From Rhodocyclaceae bacterium (GTDB lineage: Bacteria > Pseudomonadota > Gammaproteobacteria > Burkholderiales > Rhodocyclaceae): 64,000 nucleotides of DNA. The notes beneath the pieces are model-generated. The model was not told where the DNA came from. It searched no databases and worked only from the letters and a program-made list of their open reading frames with translations. Numbering within the stretch: the stretch's first letter is position 1; every line of letters starts with the position of its first letter. The stretch lies in contig JAOAHQ010000032.1 of the NCBI GenBank assembly GCA_026415155.1, positions 42,014-106,013 on the forward strand, in the 5' to 3' direction. Below, piece by piece: positions 17,051 to 27,548 of the stretch. Position numbers and translations under genes: made by a program.

Positions 17051-19060
17051 ATGTTTAGCAAGCTATTGATTGCCAATCGCGGCGAAATCGCCTGCCGCAT
17101 CATCAAGACGGCGCGGCGCTTGGGCATCCGCAGTGTCGCCGTCTATTCCGAAGCCGATCGGGCCGCGCGCCACGTGCGGCTTGCCGATGAGGCCGTCTGC
17201 ATCGGACCGGCCGCTGCGCGCGAGTCCTATCTTGCCATCGACAAGATCATCGCCGCCTGTCAAGCGAGCGGGGCTGAAGCCGTGCATCCGGGCTATGGCT
17301 TCCTCTCCGAAAACGAAGCCTTTGCCGAAGCCTGCGCTGCCGCCGGCATCGTCTTCATTGGCCCGCCGGTGGCGGCGATCCGCGCCATGGGCCTTAAGTC
17401 CGAGAGCAAAAAGCTCATGGAAAAGGCCGGCGTGCCGCTCACCCCCGGTTACCATGGCGATGAACAGGCGCCCGAGTTTTTGCGCGGCAAGGCCGACGAG
17501 ATCGGCTATCCGGTGCTCATCAAGGCTTCTGCCGGCGGCGGCGGCAAGGGCATGCGCGTGGTCTGGCAACGCGAAGAGTTTTTTGCGGCGCTCGCCTCCT
17601 GCCAGCGCGAGGCGGCGGCGGCCTTTGGCGATGACCACGTGCTGATCGAAAAATACCTCGAGCGCCCGCGCCATATCGAGATCCAGGTGTTTGGCGATAC
17701 GCACGGTCATCTCGTTTACCTCTTCGAGCGCGACTGCTCGGTACAGCGCCGCCACCAGAAGGTGTTGGAAGAGGCACCTGCCCCGGGCATGACGGAAGAG
17801 CGCCGCGCCGCGATGGGACAGGCGGCCATCGCAGCGGCGCGTGCGGTCGGCTATGTCGGCGCCGGCACTGTCGAGTTCATCGTCGATCAAGAGGGCCGCT
17901 TCTACTTCATGGAGATGAATACGCGCCTGCAGGTCGAGCATCCAGTCACCGAGATGATCACTGGCCTCGATCTCGTCGAATGGCAGCTGCGCATCGCCGC
18001 CGGCGAGCCCTTGCCGATGCGGCAGGAGGCGCTGGCAATCCGTGGGCATGCGATCGAGGCGCGCATCTATGCCGAAGATCCGGCCAAAGGGTTTCTGCCG
18101 GCCACGGGGCGGCTCGTCCATCTCGCGCTGCCCACTGAATCGCTCCACGTGCGCGTCGATAGCGGCGTCGAGGCGGGCGACGAAATCTCGCCGCACTACG
18201 ATCCGATGATCGCCAAGCTGATCGTCTGGGACGAAAGCCGCGAGCGGGCGCTTGTGCGCCTGCTGCAGGCGCTCGCCGACACTCGCATCGTCGGCGTGGC
18301 GAACAATGTCGGCTTCCTCGCGCGGCTTGCTGCCTCGCCCTCGTTCGTCCAGGCCAGACTCGACACCGGGCTCATCGAGCGCGAGCACGATTTTCTCTTT
18401 CCCGCCGCCGGCACCGAAGCGCCGCCGCGCGAGGTCTGGCTGCTCGCGGCGCTGGCCGAGCTGTTGCGCGACCGGGAATATGCGCGCGAAGAGGCGGCCG
18501 CGAGCGCCGATCCACATTCGCCTTGGCATTGGCGCGATGGCTGGCGGCTGCATGGCGCGGCGCGGCGCGCCATCGTGCTGCGCGCCGGCGAACATGAGCA
18601 ACGCCTCTGGGCGACGCCTTGCGGCCAGGGCTTTTTGCTCGAACTCGATGGGCAGACGACGCCAGTCTTCGGCGAGCTGCGCGCCGATGGGTTGTTGAGC
18701 GCCGATCTTGCCGGGCGGCGCGTGAGCGCCACGGTGGTGCCGGCCGGCGAGAAGCGCCATGTCTTCTTTGCAGGACAAAGCACGATCCTCGCCGCCGTTG
18801 ATCCGCTCCACTATGGCGGCGAGGGCGGCGGAGCCGAAGGCGGGCTTGCCGCGCCGATGCCCGGCAAGGTGATCGCGCTCTTGGCCGAGCCCGGCGCGCG
18901 GGTGGAAAAAGGCGCGCCGCTCATGGTGCTCGAGGCGATGAAGATGGAGCACACCATCGTCGCGCCGCAGGCCGGGGTGCTCAAGGCCTATCGCTTCGCC
19001 GTCGGCGATCAAGTCTGCGAGGGTGAGCTGCTGCTCGAGCTGGAGGGCGAGGCGGCATGA
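17051..19060 (+). CDS. liuD: Methylcrotonyl-CoA carboxylase biotin-containing (alpha) subunit
   Basis: A 669-residue biotin carboxylase plus biotin carrier protein. The biotin carboxylase domain (about 1-445) begins MFSKLLIANRGEIACRIIKT and shows the ATP-grasp loop KASAGGGGKGMRVV and the FMEMNTRLQVEHPVTE signature. A linker domain leads to the biotinyl domain with EAMKMEH, biotin attachment at K631. Together with LiuB it carboxylates 3-methylcrotonyl-CoA. GGAGAGGGG lies upstream at a slightly long distance. Its stop overlaps the next ATG. Confidence 0.95.
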   Translation: MFSKLLIANRGEIACRIIKTARRLGIRSVAVYSEADRAARHVRLADEAVCIGPAAARESYLAIDKIIAACQASGAEAVHPGYGFLSENEAFAEACAAAGIVFIGPPVAAIRAMGLKSESKKLMEKAGVPLTPGYHGDEQAPEFLRGKADEIGYPVLIKASAGGGGKGMRVVWQREEFFAALASCQREAAAAFGDDHVLIEKYLERPRHIEIQVFGDTHGHLVYLFERDCSVQRRHQKVLEEAPAPGMTEERRAAMGQAAIAAARAVGYVGAGTVEFIVDQEGRFYFMEMNTRLQVEHPVTEMITGLDLVEWQLRIAAGEPLPMRQEALAIRGHAIEARIYAEDPAKGFLPATGRLVHLALPTESLHVRVDSGVEAGDEISPHYDPMIAKLIVWDESRERALVRLLQALADTRIVGVANNVGFLARLAASPSFVQARLDTGLIEREHDFLFPAAGTEAPPREVWLLAALAELLRDREYAREEAAASADPHSPWHWRDGWRLHGAARRAIVLRAGEHEQRLWATPCGQGFLLELDGQTTPVFGELRADGLLSADLAGRRVSATVVPAGEKRHVFFAGQSTILAAVDPLHYGGEGGGAEGGLAAPMPGKVIALLAEPGARVEKGAPLMVLEAMKMEHTIVAPQAGVLKAYRFAVGDQVCEGELLLELEGEAA

Positions 19061-19506
19061 ATTTCAAACCGCGCGACGAAAACTTCGCTGCCCGCGTGAG
19101 GGCGAGCTTCGCCAAGCAGGCGGCGATGGCGCTCATCGGCGCGCGCCTTGAGCGCATCGAGCCGGGCCGTGCCGAGATCGTGCTGCCTGCCCGCGCCGAA
19201 CTTGAGCAGCAGCACGGCTACATTCACGGCGGCATCGTCGTGATGATCGCCGATTCGGCCTCGGGCTATGCGGCAATGAGCCTGGTCGATGCCGAGGCGA
19301 GCGTGCTTTCCGTCCAGCACAGCACGAATTTCCTCGCCCCGGCGGCAGGCGAGCGGCTCGAGGCGCATGGCCATGTCGTCAAGAGCGGCCGCACGCTGAT
19401 CATCGCCGAGGCCGAGGTGTATGCGATGCGCGAGGGCCACCGGCACCTGTGCGCGAAGATGATCCAAACCGTGATGGTGATGCAGGGCAAACCCGAAAAG
19501 GAGTGA
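19057..19506 (+). CDS. PaaI-type hot-dog thioesterase
   Basis: A 149-residue 4HBT/PaaI-family acyl-CoA thioesterase. The signature [19 protein letters not shown] and the hot-dog strand [20 protein letters not shown] are clear. It starts inside the liuD stop (ATGA) and ends 7 bases before liuA. In this operon it probably relieves CoA trapping or removes dead-end acyl-CoAs made during leucine or fatty-acid breakdown. The exact substrate is not evident. Confidence 0.88.
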   Translation: MNFKPRDENFAARVRASFAKQAAMALIGARLERIEPGRAEIVLPARAELEQQHGYIHGGIVVMIADSASGYAAMSLVDAEASVLSVQHSTNFLAPAAGERLEAHGHVVKSGRTLIIAEAEVYAMREGHRHLCAKMIQTVMVMQGKPEKE

Positions 19507-19513
19507 GAGAACG

Positions 19514-20689
19514 ATGAAAGCCTTACCTGGCCTCGATTTCGCACTCGGCGAGACCGTCGAGATGGTGCGCGAGAGCGTGCGCGCCTTCGCCGCCGCCGAG
19601 ATCGCGCCGCGCGCGGCGCAAATCGACCGCGACAATCTGTTTCCTGCCGACCTCTGGAAGAAGTTCGGCGCGCTCGGCCTCCTGGGCCTGACGGTGCCCG
19701 AAGAGGAGGGCGGCGCAGGGCTCGGCTATCTCGCCCACATCGTCGCGATGGAGGAAATCTCGCGCGCCTCGGCTGCCGTGGGGCTTTCCTATGGCGCGCA
19801 TTCGAATCTCTGCGTCAATCAGCTGCGCAGAAACGGCACGGCCGAGCAAAAAGCCCGCTATCTGCCCAAGCTCATCTCTGGCGAGCATGTCGGCGCCTTG
19901 GCGATGTCGGAGCCCAATGCCGGTTCCGACGTCGTCTCGATGAAGCTCAGGGCGGACAAGAAGGGCGACCGCTATGTCTTGAACGGCAGCAAGATGTGGA
20001 TCACCAACGGCGGCGATGCCGACACGCTGATCGTCTATGCCAAGACGGACATCAATGCCGGGCCGAAGGGCATCACCGCCTTCATCGTCGAGAAGGGCTT
20101 CAAGGGTTTTTCCGCCGGCAGCCATCTCGATAAACTCGGCATGCGCGGCTCCAACACCTATCCGCTCTTCTTCGACGACTGCGAGGTGCCCGAAGAGAAC
20201 GTGCTGGGCGGCGAAGGCCAAGGCGTCAAAGTGCTCATGAGCGGGCTTGACTATGAACGCGCGGTGCTCGCCGGCGGGCCGCTCGGCATCATGGCGGCCT
20301 GCATGGACGTGGTGCTGCCGTATCTTCACGAGCGCAAGCAGTTTGGCCAGCCGATCGGCGAATTCCAGCTCATGCAAGGCAAGCTCGCCGACATGTACAC
20401 GACCTGGCAGGCCTGCCGCGCCTATGTCTATGCCGTCGGCCGCGCCTGTGATGCGATGGATCATTCGCGTACATTGAGAAAAGATGCCGCCGGCGCGATC
20501 CTCTATGCCGCCGAGAAGGCCACCTGGATGGCCGGCGAGGCGATCCAGGCCCTGGGCGGCAATGGCTACATCAACGAATATCCGACCGGCCGCCTCTGGC
20601 GCGATGCCAAGCTCTACGAGATCGGCGCCGGCACGAGCGAGATCCGCCGCATGCTGATCGGCCGCGAACTGTTCAACGAAACCGCGTAA
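19514..20689 (+). CDS. liuA: Isovaleryl-CoA dehydrogenase
   Basis: A 391-residue acyl-CoA dehydrogenase that oxidises isovaleryl-CoA to 3-methylcrotonyl-CoA in leucine catabolism. The catalytic base lies in [15 protein letters not shown] (E248), the position that distinguishes isovaleryl-CoA dehydrogenases from other acyl-CoA dehydrogenases, where the base is near the C-terminus. The FAD and substrate segments [30 protein letters not shown] and [20 protein letters not shown] are all typical. Electrons would pass to the EtfAB encoded upstream. Confidence 0.93.
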   Translation: MKALPGLDFALGETVEMVRESVRAFAAAEIAPRAAQIDRDNLFPADLWKKFGALGLLGLTVPEEEGGAGLGYLAHIVAMEEISRASAAVGLSYGAHSNLCVNQLRRNGTAEQKARYLPKLISGEHVGALAMSEPNAGSDVVSMKLRADKKGDRYVLNGSKMWITNGGDADTLIVYAKTDINAGPKGITAFIVEKGFKGFSAGSHLDKLGMRGSNTYPLFFDDCEVPEENVLGGEGQGVKVLMSGLDYERAVLAGGPLGIMAACMDVVLPYLHERKQFGQPIGEFQLMQGKLADMYTTWQACRAYVYAVGRACDAMDHSRTLRKDAAGAILYAAEKATWMAGEAIQALGGNGYINEYPTGRLWRDAKLYEIGAGTSEIRRMLIGRELFNETA

Positions 20690-20700
20690 GGAGCCTCGTC

Positions 20701-21555
<855 letters not shown>

Positions 21556-21560
21556 CCGCC

Positions 21561-22346
21561 ATGAATTTCGCAAACCTCTTGTTCGAGCAACTCGAGCCCG
21601 GCATACATCTCATCACGATCAACCGCCCGCAGTCGCTCAATGCACTCGACCCCGCGACGGTGCGCGAGATCGATATGGCGCTCGATGGCATCGAGCGCGA
21701 TGAAAAAGCGCGCGTGCTGCTCATTACCGGCGCAGGCAGTAAAGCCTTCGTCGCCGGCGCCGACATCGTTGCGATGCGCGCGATGACGCCGCTCGAAGGA
21801 CGGGATTTTTCCGCCTTCACCCAGCGCGTCTTTCGCCGGCTCGAGCGGCTGCGCATTCCCGTCATCGCGCTCGTCAATGGCTATGCGCTCGGCGGCGGCT
21901 GCGAGCTCGCGATGAGCTGCGATATCGTCCTCGCGAGCGAAACGGCGGTCTTCGGCCAGCCCGAGGTCAATCTCGGCGTCTCGCCGGGCTTTGGCGGCTC
22001 GCAGCGCCTGCCGCGCCTCGTCGGCCGCGCCTTGGCGCTCGAACTGCTCCTCACCGGCCGGCAGGTCAAGGCCGATGAGGCCGTGACGCTGGGGTTGGCC
22101 AACCACGTCTATCCGCCCGCCGAGCTTCTCGAGCGGGGGCTCGAGATGGCACGCCAGATCGCGGCCAAGGGGCCACAGGCCGTGCGGTTCGTCAAGGAGC
22201 TCGTGCAGCGCGGCCAGGATCTCGATCTAGACAATGCCTGCGCGCTCGAGAGCGAAGTGTTTGGCCTGCTCTTTTCCACCGAGGACAAGGCGGAAGGCAT
22301 GGCGGCCTTCGTCGAGCGGCGGGCGGCGCAGTTCAAGAACCGTTGA
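21561..22346 (+). CDS. Enoyl-CoA hydratase (crotonase)
   Basis: A 261-residue crotonase. It contains HLITINRPQSLNALD, the oxyanion segment AFVAGADIVAMRAM, the NGYALGGGCELAMSCDIVLAS active-site region with the first catalytic Glu, and GQPEVNLGVSPGFGGSQRLPR with the second. With both glutamates it should hydrate crotonyl-CoA and similar short enoyl-CoAs. It is the last gene of the long LiuR-controlled operon. A repeat copy follows its stop immediately. Confidence 0.92.
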   Translation: MNFANLLFEQLEPGIHLITINRPQSLNALDPATVREIDMALDGIERDEKARVLLITGAGSKAFVAGADIVAMRAMTPLEGRDFSAFTQRVFRRLERLRIPVIALVNGYALGGGCELAMSCDIVLASETAVFGQPEVNLGVSPGFGGSQRLPRLVGRALALELLLTGRQVKADEAVTLGLANHVYPPAELLERGLEMARQIAAKGPQAVRFVKELVQRGQDLDLDNACALESEVFGLLFSTEDKAEGMAAFVERRAAQFKNR

Positions 22347-22368
22347 GCTCGGCGCTGGCGGGACGGCT
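22345..22368 (+). repeat. Dispersed repeat, copy f (intergenic, after crotonase gene)
   Basis: Near-consensus copy (CTCGGCGCTGGCGGGACGGC core) overlapping the TGA of the crotonase gene by a base or two. It is at the end of the ~15 kb operon, 78 bases before the haem-protein gene. Confidence 0.85.
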
Positions 22369-22445
22369 ATACGGTTTCGGTTATTGACGCCTACGGCGAC
22401 CCTTCCAACAATCTGCGCTTTCTGACCACACTGGAGGAGGCTTCC

Positions 22446-23012
22446 ATGAAGAAGAAACTGATCGCGCTGGCCTGTCTGGGCGTGTTGGCGGCTCAAGCGC
22501 AGGCGAACGAAGAACAGCTGCTCGCGGAGGCGCGCGGCATTCCCGCCAAGATGGTGCCCAAACTGCTCGAGGTGCTGAACGAAGAGATCGCCAAGGGAGG
22601 GCATGCGGGGGCGATCTCGGTGTGCCGCGAAAAGGCGCCGCAGATGGCCAAGGCGCTCTCCGAGCAGACCGGCTGGGCGATTCGCCGCGTGAGCCTCAAG
22701 AACCGCAACCCGAAGGCCGTGCCCGATGCGTGGGAGCGCGCTGTGCTCGAGGATTTCGAGCGGCGGCTTGCCGCCGGCGAAAATCCCGCGCAGATCGACA
22801 AGGCTGAGGTCGTCACCGTCGATGGCCAGAGGATGTTCCGCTACATGAAGGCGCTGCCGACGCAGGAGCTTTGCCTCAATTGCCATGGCACGCCGGACAA
22901 GATGGCGCCCGAGGTTCAGGCCAAACTGAAGGAGCTCTACCCGGAGGACAAGGCCACTGGCTACGGTCTCAAGCAGATCCGCGGTGCGATCACGGCGAAG
23001 AAGCCGCTCTGA
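22446..23012 (+). CDS. DUF3365 (Tll0287-like) periplasmic c-type haem protein
   Basis: A 188-residue exported protein. A signal peptide (MKKKLIALACLGVLAAQAQA) is followed by a DUF3365/Tll0287-like sensor-type domain with one haem-binding site, C143-x2-C146-H147 (ELCLNCHGTPDK). Proteins of this fold bind one haem and may sense redox state or small ligands. The C-terminal segment DKATGYGLKQIRGAITAKKPL is common to the family. GGAGGAGG precedes the ATG. No LiuR site lies upstream, so it may be unrelated to the flanking catabolic genes. Confidence 0.82.
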   Translation: MKKKLIALACLGVLAAQAQANEEQLLAEARGIPAKMVPKLLEVLNEEIAKGGHAGAISVCREKAPQMAKALSEQTGWAIRRVSLKNRNPKAVPDAWERAVLEDFERRLAAGENPAQIDKAEVVTVDGQRMFRYMKALPTQELCLNCHGTPDKMAPEVQAKLKELYPEDKATGYGLKQIRGAITAKKPL

Positions 23013-23093
23013 CGCTCCGTTTTCCGCGCGAGGAATGGCGTGGCCGTCAGTGTTATGCTGACGCCGCGCCATTTATTTTTCGAGGAGGATGTC

Positions 23094-24110
23094 ATGGAGA
23101 AGATTCGCGCCTGGGCCGCGCGCTCGGCAGGGGAGCGGCTCGAAGGCTACGACTACGCGCCGGGGCCGCTTGCCGACGACGAAGTCGAAGTGGCCGTTGA
23201 AACCTGCGGCATTTGCCACTCCGATCTCTCGATGATCGACAATGCCTGGGGCTTCACGACCTATCCGCTCGTGCCGGGCCATGAGATCGTGGGCCGCATC
23301 GTCGCCATGGGCGCGCAGGCGAAGGGGCTCTCCCTCGGCCAGCGCGTGGGCATCGGCTGGGCCAATGCAAGCTGTATGCATTGCGCGAATTGCCTTGCTG
23401 GCGATCATCACCTCTGCAACGATAGCCGCGCGACGATCGCGAATCATCCAGGCGGCTTCGCCGAGCGCGTGCGTGCCCAATGGCTGTGGGCGATTCCGCT
23501 GCCAGAGGGCTTGCCTGCCGAGGCTGCCGGTCCCCTCTTTTGCGGCGGCATTACCGTCTTCACGCCCTTCGTCGACTATGGCATTTCCCCCTTGAGCCGG
23601 GTGGGGGTCGTCGGCATCGGCGGCCTCGGGCATCTGGCTCTCAAGTTTGCGCGCGCCTGGGGCTGCGAGGTGACGGCCTTTACCTCCTCTCCCGCCAAGG
23701 CCGGCGAGGCGCGTGCCTTCGGTGCCCATCACGTCGTCTCGAGCACCGATGCGCAGGCGATGACCCGGCTTGCCGGTTCGCTCGATCTCGTCATTGTGAC
23801 GGTCAATGTGCCGCTCGACTGGGCATCGCTCATGAAGACGCTTGCGCCGCGCGGCCGGCTGCATTTTGTCGGCGCGGTGCTGGAAGCCGTGCCGGTGCCG
23901 CCCTTTGCCTTGATCGATGGCGAAAAATGTGTCTCGGGCTCGCCGATCGGCTCGCCCGCCCACATGGCGAAGATGCTCGATTTTTGCGCTCGCCACGGTA
24001 TCTTGCCGCAGGTCGAGCGCTTCCCGATGAGCCGCGTCAATGAGGCGCTCGATCATCTGCGCGCGGGCAAGGCGCGTTACCGCATCGTGCTCGAGGCCGA
24101 TTTCGACTGA
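23094..24110 (+). CDS. Zinc-dependent alcohol dehydrogenase (YahK/cinnamyl-alcohol type)
   Basis: A 338-residue MDR-family NAD(P)H alcohol dehydrogenase. Catalytic zinc ligands lie in CGICHSD (C41) and GHEIVG. The structural zinc is held by the four cysteines of the SCMHCANCLAGDHHLC stretch. The cofactor motif VGVVGIGGLGHLALKFA follows. It resembles broad-range aldehyde reductases such as YahK/AdhC. CGAGGAGGAT lies just upstream of the ATG. It could reduce branched or short-chain aldehydes. It stands alone, 82 bases before icmF and ahead of the LiuR promoter of icmF. Confidence 0.88.
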   Translation: MEKIRAWAARSAGERLEGYDYAPGPLADDEVEVAVETCGICHSDLSMIDNAWGFTTYPLVPGHEIVGRIVAMGAQAKGLSLGQRVGIGWANASCMHCANCLAGDHHLCNDSRATIANHPGGFAERVRAQWLWAIPLPEGLPAEAAGPLFCGGITVFTPFVDYGISPLSRVGVVGIGGLGHLALKFARAWGCEVTAFTSSPAKAGEARAFGAHHVVSSTDAQAMTRLAGSLDLVIVTVNVPLDWASLMKTLAPRGRLHFVGAVLEAVPVPPFALIDGEKCVSGSPIGSPAHMAKMLDFCARHGILPQVERFPMSRVNEALDHLRAGKARYRIVLEADFD

Positions 24111-24132
24111 CGCAGATTGTCGCCAATTTGCG

Positions 24133-24161
24133 TTGACGTAAACGTCAACTTGTTCGACAAT
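24133..24161 (+). promoter_or_regulatory. Promoter with LiuR operator 3 (icmF)
   Basis: TTGACG (24133-24138), a 17-base spacer, and GACAAT (24156-24161) form a good sigma-70 promoter. TTGACGTAAACGTCAA (24133-24148) overlays the -35 and half the spacer exactly as at the liu operon. This puts icmF in the LiuR regulon. Confidence 0.85.
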
Positions 24162-24191
24162 CCGGCAACCTGACTTGCCGGAGGTTCTGCC

Positions 24192-27100
24192 ATGTCTGAT
24201 CCCGCTCTCGCCGCCAAGCTCGCACCTTACAAGCCAAAGCACAAGGTGCGCTTCATCACCGCCGCCGCGCTCTTCGACGGGCATGACGCTTCGATCAACA
24301 TCATGCGGCGCATCCTGCAGGCCACCGGCGTCGAGGTGATCCATCTCGGCCACAACCGCTCGGTGCAGGAGATCGTCAATGCCGCCTTGCAGGAGGACGT
24401 GCAGGGCATCGCGGTGACGTCCTATCAAGGGGGACATGTCGAATTCTTCAAATACATGATCGATCTGTTGCGGCAACACGGCGGCAGCGAGATCAAGGTC
24501 TTCGGCGGCGGCGGCGGGGTGATCGTGCCCGCTGAGATCGCCGAGTTGCAAGCCTATGGCGTCGCACGCATCTACTCGCCCGAGGATGGCGCGCTGATGG
24601 GCCTGCAGGGCATGATCAACGACGTCGTCGCCCAGTCCGACTTCGCACTTGCCGGCGAAGTGACGCTCGAGGAGCTCAAAAGCGGCGATCGCAGGAAGCT
24701 CGCGCGCGCGATCACGCTGCTCGAAAACGATCCGCAAGGCCCCTTGGCGCAGGCGGTGCGCGCCTGTGCTGTGCCGCCCACGCCGACTTTGGGCATCACC
24801 GGCACGGGGGGCGCAGGCAAGTCGAGTCTCACCGACGAGCTGATCCGCCGCATCCGCCTCGATCAGGACGACCGCTTGCAGATCGCCGTCATCTCCATCG
24901 ATCCTTCGAGGAAGCGCAGCGGCGGCGCGCTGCTGGGTGACCGCATCCGCATGAATGCCATCGAATCGCCCAACATCTACATGCGCTCCTTGGCCACCCG
25001 CGAGACCGGCACCGAGCTTTCCGCCGCCTTGCCCGAGGTGATCAAGGCCTGCAAGCTTGCCGGCTTCGATCTCATCATCATCGAAACCTCCGGCATCGGC
25101 CAGGGCGATGCGGCGATCGTGCCGCACGTCGACTGCTCGCTCTACGTGATGACGCCGGAATTCGGTGCGGCGAGCCAGCTCGAAAAGATCGACATGCTCG
25201 ACTTCGCCGATTTCGTCGCCATCAACAAGTTCGACCGCAAGGGCGCACTCGATGCGCTGCGCGATGTGAGGAAGCAATACCAGAGGAACCGCGGCCTGTT
25301 CGGCGTGCGCGTTGAAGACATGCCGGTATTCGGCACCCAGGCCTCGCGCTTCAACGACGATGGCGTCACGGCACTCTACCAGCATCTCGCCGCCCATCTT
25401 GCTGGCAAGGGACTCAAGCTTGGGCCTGGCAAGCTGCCCAAAGTCGAGACGAAGCATTCTTCACCCGGGCGCGCCATCGTGCCTGCGGGCCGGAGCCGGT
25501 ATCTCGCCGAGATCGCCGAGACGGTGCGCGCCTACCATCAACATGTCGCCGAGCAGGTGGCGATCGCGCGCGAGCGGCAGAGCCTCTCTCGCGCCAAAGA
25601 CCTCTTCGCCGCCTGTGGCAAGCCGACGGAACATTTCGACGAGCTGATCGCCTGGAAAGAAGGCCAGCTCGATGCGCGCGCCAAGAAGCTGCTCGAACAA
25701 TGGCCCGACATGGTCAAGGCCTATGGCGGCGACGAATACGTCGTCAAGATCCGCGACAAGGAGATCCGCACGCGGCTCGTCCATGAGACGCTCTCCGGCA
25801 CCAAGATCCGCAAGGTCGTGCTGCCGAAATACGAGGACGATGGCGAGCGGCTCAAATGGCTCATGCGCGAGAACGTGCCGGGCAGTTTCCCATTTACCGC
25901 CGGCGTATTCGCCTTCAAGCGCGAAAACGAAGACCCGACGCGCATGTTCGCCGGCGAAGGCGATGCCTTCCGCACCAACCGCCGCTTCAAGAAACTCTCC
26001 GAAGGCATGCCGGCAAAGCGTCTGTCGACCGCCTTCGACTCGGTAACGCTCTACGGCTGCGATCCAGACGAGCGGCCCGACATCTACGGCAAAATCGGCA
26101 ATTCGGGCGTTTCGATCGCCACGCTCGACGACATGAAAGCGCTCTACGCGGGTTTCGACCTCTGCGACCCGGCCACCAGCGTGTCGATGACCATCAACGG
26201 GCCGGCGCCGGTGATCCTGGCGATGTTCTTCAACACCGCGATCGACCAGCAGCTCGACAAGTTTGAGCAGGACAACGGCCGCGCGCCGACCGAAGACGAG
26301 GCGGCAAAAATCAAGGCCTGGGTGCTTTCCACCGTGCGCGGCACGGTGCAGGCCGACATCTTGAAGGAAGACCAGGGCCAGAACACCTGCATCTTCTCGA
26401 CCGAGTTCGCCTTAAAACTCATGGGCGACATCCAGGAATTCTTCGTGCACAACCAGGTGCGCAATTTCTACTCGGTGTCGATCTCGGGCTATCACATCGC
26501 CGAAGCAGGCGCCAATCCGATCACGCAGCTCGCCTTCACGCTCGCCAACGGCTTCACCTATGTCGAATCGTATCTTGCGCGCGGCATGCACATCGACGAC
26601 TTCGCGCCGAATCTCTCCTTCTTTTTCAGTAACGGCATGGATGCCGAATACTCGGTGATCGGCCGCGTCGCGCGCCGCATCTGGGCCGTGGCGATGAAAC
26701 ACAAGTATGGTGCCAACGAACGCAGCCAGAAGCTTAAATACCACGTGCAGACCTCGGGCCGCTCGCTTCACGCGCAGGAGATGGCCTTCAACGACATCCG
26801 CACCACCTTGCAGGCCTTGATCGCGATCTACGACAACTGCAACAGCCTGCACACCAACGCCTATGATGAGGCGATCACGACGCCGACCGAGGAGAGCGTG
26901 CGCCGCGCGATGGCGATCCAGCTCATCATCAACCGCGAATGGGGGCTCGCCAAGAACGAGAACCCCAACCAGGGCAGCTTCATCATCGAGGAACTGACCG
27001 ATCTCGTCGAAGAGGCGGTGCTCAAAGAATTCGAGGCGCTCGCCGAGCGCGGCGGCGTGCTCGGCGCGATGGAGACGGGCTACCAGCGCAGCAAGATCCA

Positions 27101-27437
27101 GGAGGAATCGCTCTACTACGAGCAGAAGAAGCACGATGGTTCGCTGCCGATCATTGGCGTCAATACCTTCCGCAATCCGCATGGCGACCCGATTCCCGAA
27201 CACATCGAGCTCGCTCGCTCCACCGAGGAAGAGAAGCGCTCGCAGATTAAGCGGCTGCGCGACTTCCAGCAGCGTCACGCAGCAGAATGCGGGCCGATGC
27301 TGCAGAAATTCAAACAGACGGTGATCGACAACGGCAACGTCTTCAGTGTGCTCATGGACGCCGTGCGCGTCTGCTCGCTCGGCCAGATTTCCAACGCGCT
27401 CTACGAAGTCGGCGGGCAGTATCGGCGGTCGATGTAA
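24192..27437 (+). CDS. icmF: Fused isobutyryl-CoA mutase IcmF (B12, GTPase chaperone, mutase)
   Basis: IcmF interconverts isobutyryl- and n-butyryl-CoA using adenosylcobalamin, with the chaperone GTPase built in. The 1081 residues are a B12-binding domain at the N-terminus (DGHDASIN, cobalt-ligating H31), a MeaI-like G domain with P-loop GTGGAGKSS (204-212) and [11 protein letters not shown], a linker, and the large mutase TIM barrel (about 530-1081; [32 protein letters not shown]). This order is unique to IcmF. Related fused enzymes act on pivalyl-/isovaleryl-CoA, so the substrate is probable but not proven. A repeat copy (AVPPTPTL) sits right before the G domain. Confidence 0.95.
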   Translation: MSDPALAAKLAPYKPKHKVRFITAAALFDGHDASINIMRRILQATGVEVIHLGHNRSVQEIVNAALQEDVQGIAVTSYQGGHVEFFKYMIDLLRQHGGSEIKVFGGGGGVIVPAEIAELQAYGVARIYSPEDGALMGLQGMINDVVAQSDFALAGEVTLEELKSGDRRKLARAITLLENDPQGPLAQAVRACAVPPTPTLGITGTGGAGKSSLTDELIRRIRLDQDDRLQIAVISIDPSRKRSGGALLGDRIRMNAIESPNIYMRSLATRETGTELSAALPEVIKACKLAGFDLIIIETSGIGQGDAAIVPHVDCSLYVMTPEFGAASQLEKIDMLDFADFVAINKFDRKGALDALRDVRKQYQRNRGLFGVRVEDMPVFGTQASRFNDDGVTALYQHLAAHLAGKGLKLGPGKLPKVETKHSSPGRAIVPAGRSRYLAEIAETVRAYHQHVAEQVAIARERQSLSRAKDLFAACGKPTEHFDELIAWKEGQLDARAKKLLEQWPDMVKAYGGDEYVVKIRDKEIRTRLVHETLSGTKIRKVVLPKYEDDGERLKWLMRENVPGSFPFTAGVFAFKRENEDPTRMFAGEGDAFRTNRRFKKLSEGMPAKRLSTAFDSVTLYGCDPDERPDIYGKIGNSGVSIATLDDMKALYAGFDLCDPATSVSMTINGPAPVILAMFFNTAIDQQLDKFEQDNGRAPTEDEAAKIKAWVLSTVRGTVQADILKEDQGQNTCIFSTEFALKLMGDIQEFFVHNQVRNFYSVSISGYHIAEAGANPITQLAFTLANGFTYVESYLARGMHIDDFAPNLSFFFSNGMDAEYSVIGRVARRIWAVAMKHKYGANERSQKLKYHVQTSGRSLHAQEMAFNDIRTTLQALIAIYDNCNSLHTNAYDEAITTPTEESVRRAMAIQLIINREWGLAKNENPNQGSFIIEELTDLVEEAVLKEFEALAERGGVLGAMETGYQRSKIQEESLYYEQKKHDGSLPIIGVNTFRNPHGDPIPEHIELARSTEEEKRSQIKRLRDFQQRHAAECGPMLQKFKQTVIDNGNVFSVLMDAVRVCSLGQISNALYEVGGQYRRSM
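24768..24790 (-). repeat. Dispersed repeat, copy g (in icmF)
   Basis: Reverse-orientation class II variant, read AVPPTPTL, at the junction of the B12-binding and GTPase domains, ending 14 bases before the P-loop codons. Other IcmF proteins have a short Val/Pro segment here, so partial independent similarity is possible. Confidence 0.55.
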
Positions 27438-27439
27438 TC

Positions 27440-27515
27440 GTCGGTGCCCGGCGGTAATGAGAGCGTCCCGCCAGGCGCCGACCCATTGCGGAAAGTCGGC
27501 GCTGGCGGGACGGCG
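27440..27515. repeat. Composite dispersed element, copy h (three arms, between convergent genes)
   Basis: About 76 bases made of three repeat arms. The first is a diverged + arm (27440-27459), the second a reverse arm (27463-27482), the third a consensus + arm (27492-27515). The second and third arms can pair over about 20 bases around a short loop, making a strong hairpin between the ends of icmF and the leftward dehydrogenase gene. The same composite occurs inside tatD. It may act as a bidirectional transcription terminator or mRNA stabiliser. Confidence 0.85.
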
Positions 27516-27548
27516 CATGCCGATCCGCCGCCACGCGGGGACGGCGCT

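Noticed and set aside
17063..19012. Long antisense open frame (about 650 codons) opposite liuD
   Set aside because: It is a mirror of the high-GC codon structure of liuD. Its translation is rich in Arg, His, Leu and Gly with no domain, and liuD is an unambiguous gene.
23073..25457. Antisense open frame of about 790 codons opposite the alcohol dehydrogenase and icmF
   Set aside because: It spans two real genes and the LiuR promoter, shows no family signature, and is the expected third-position shadow in GC-rich DNA.
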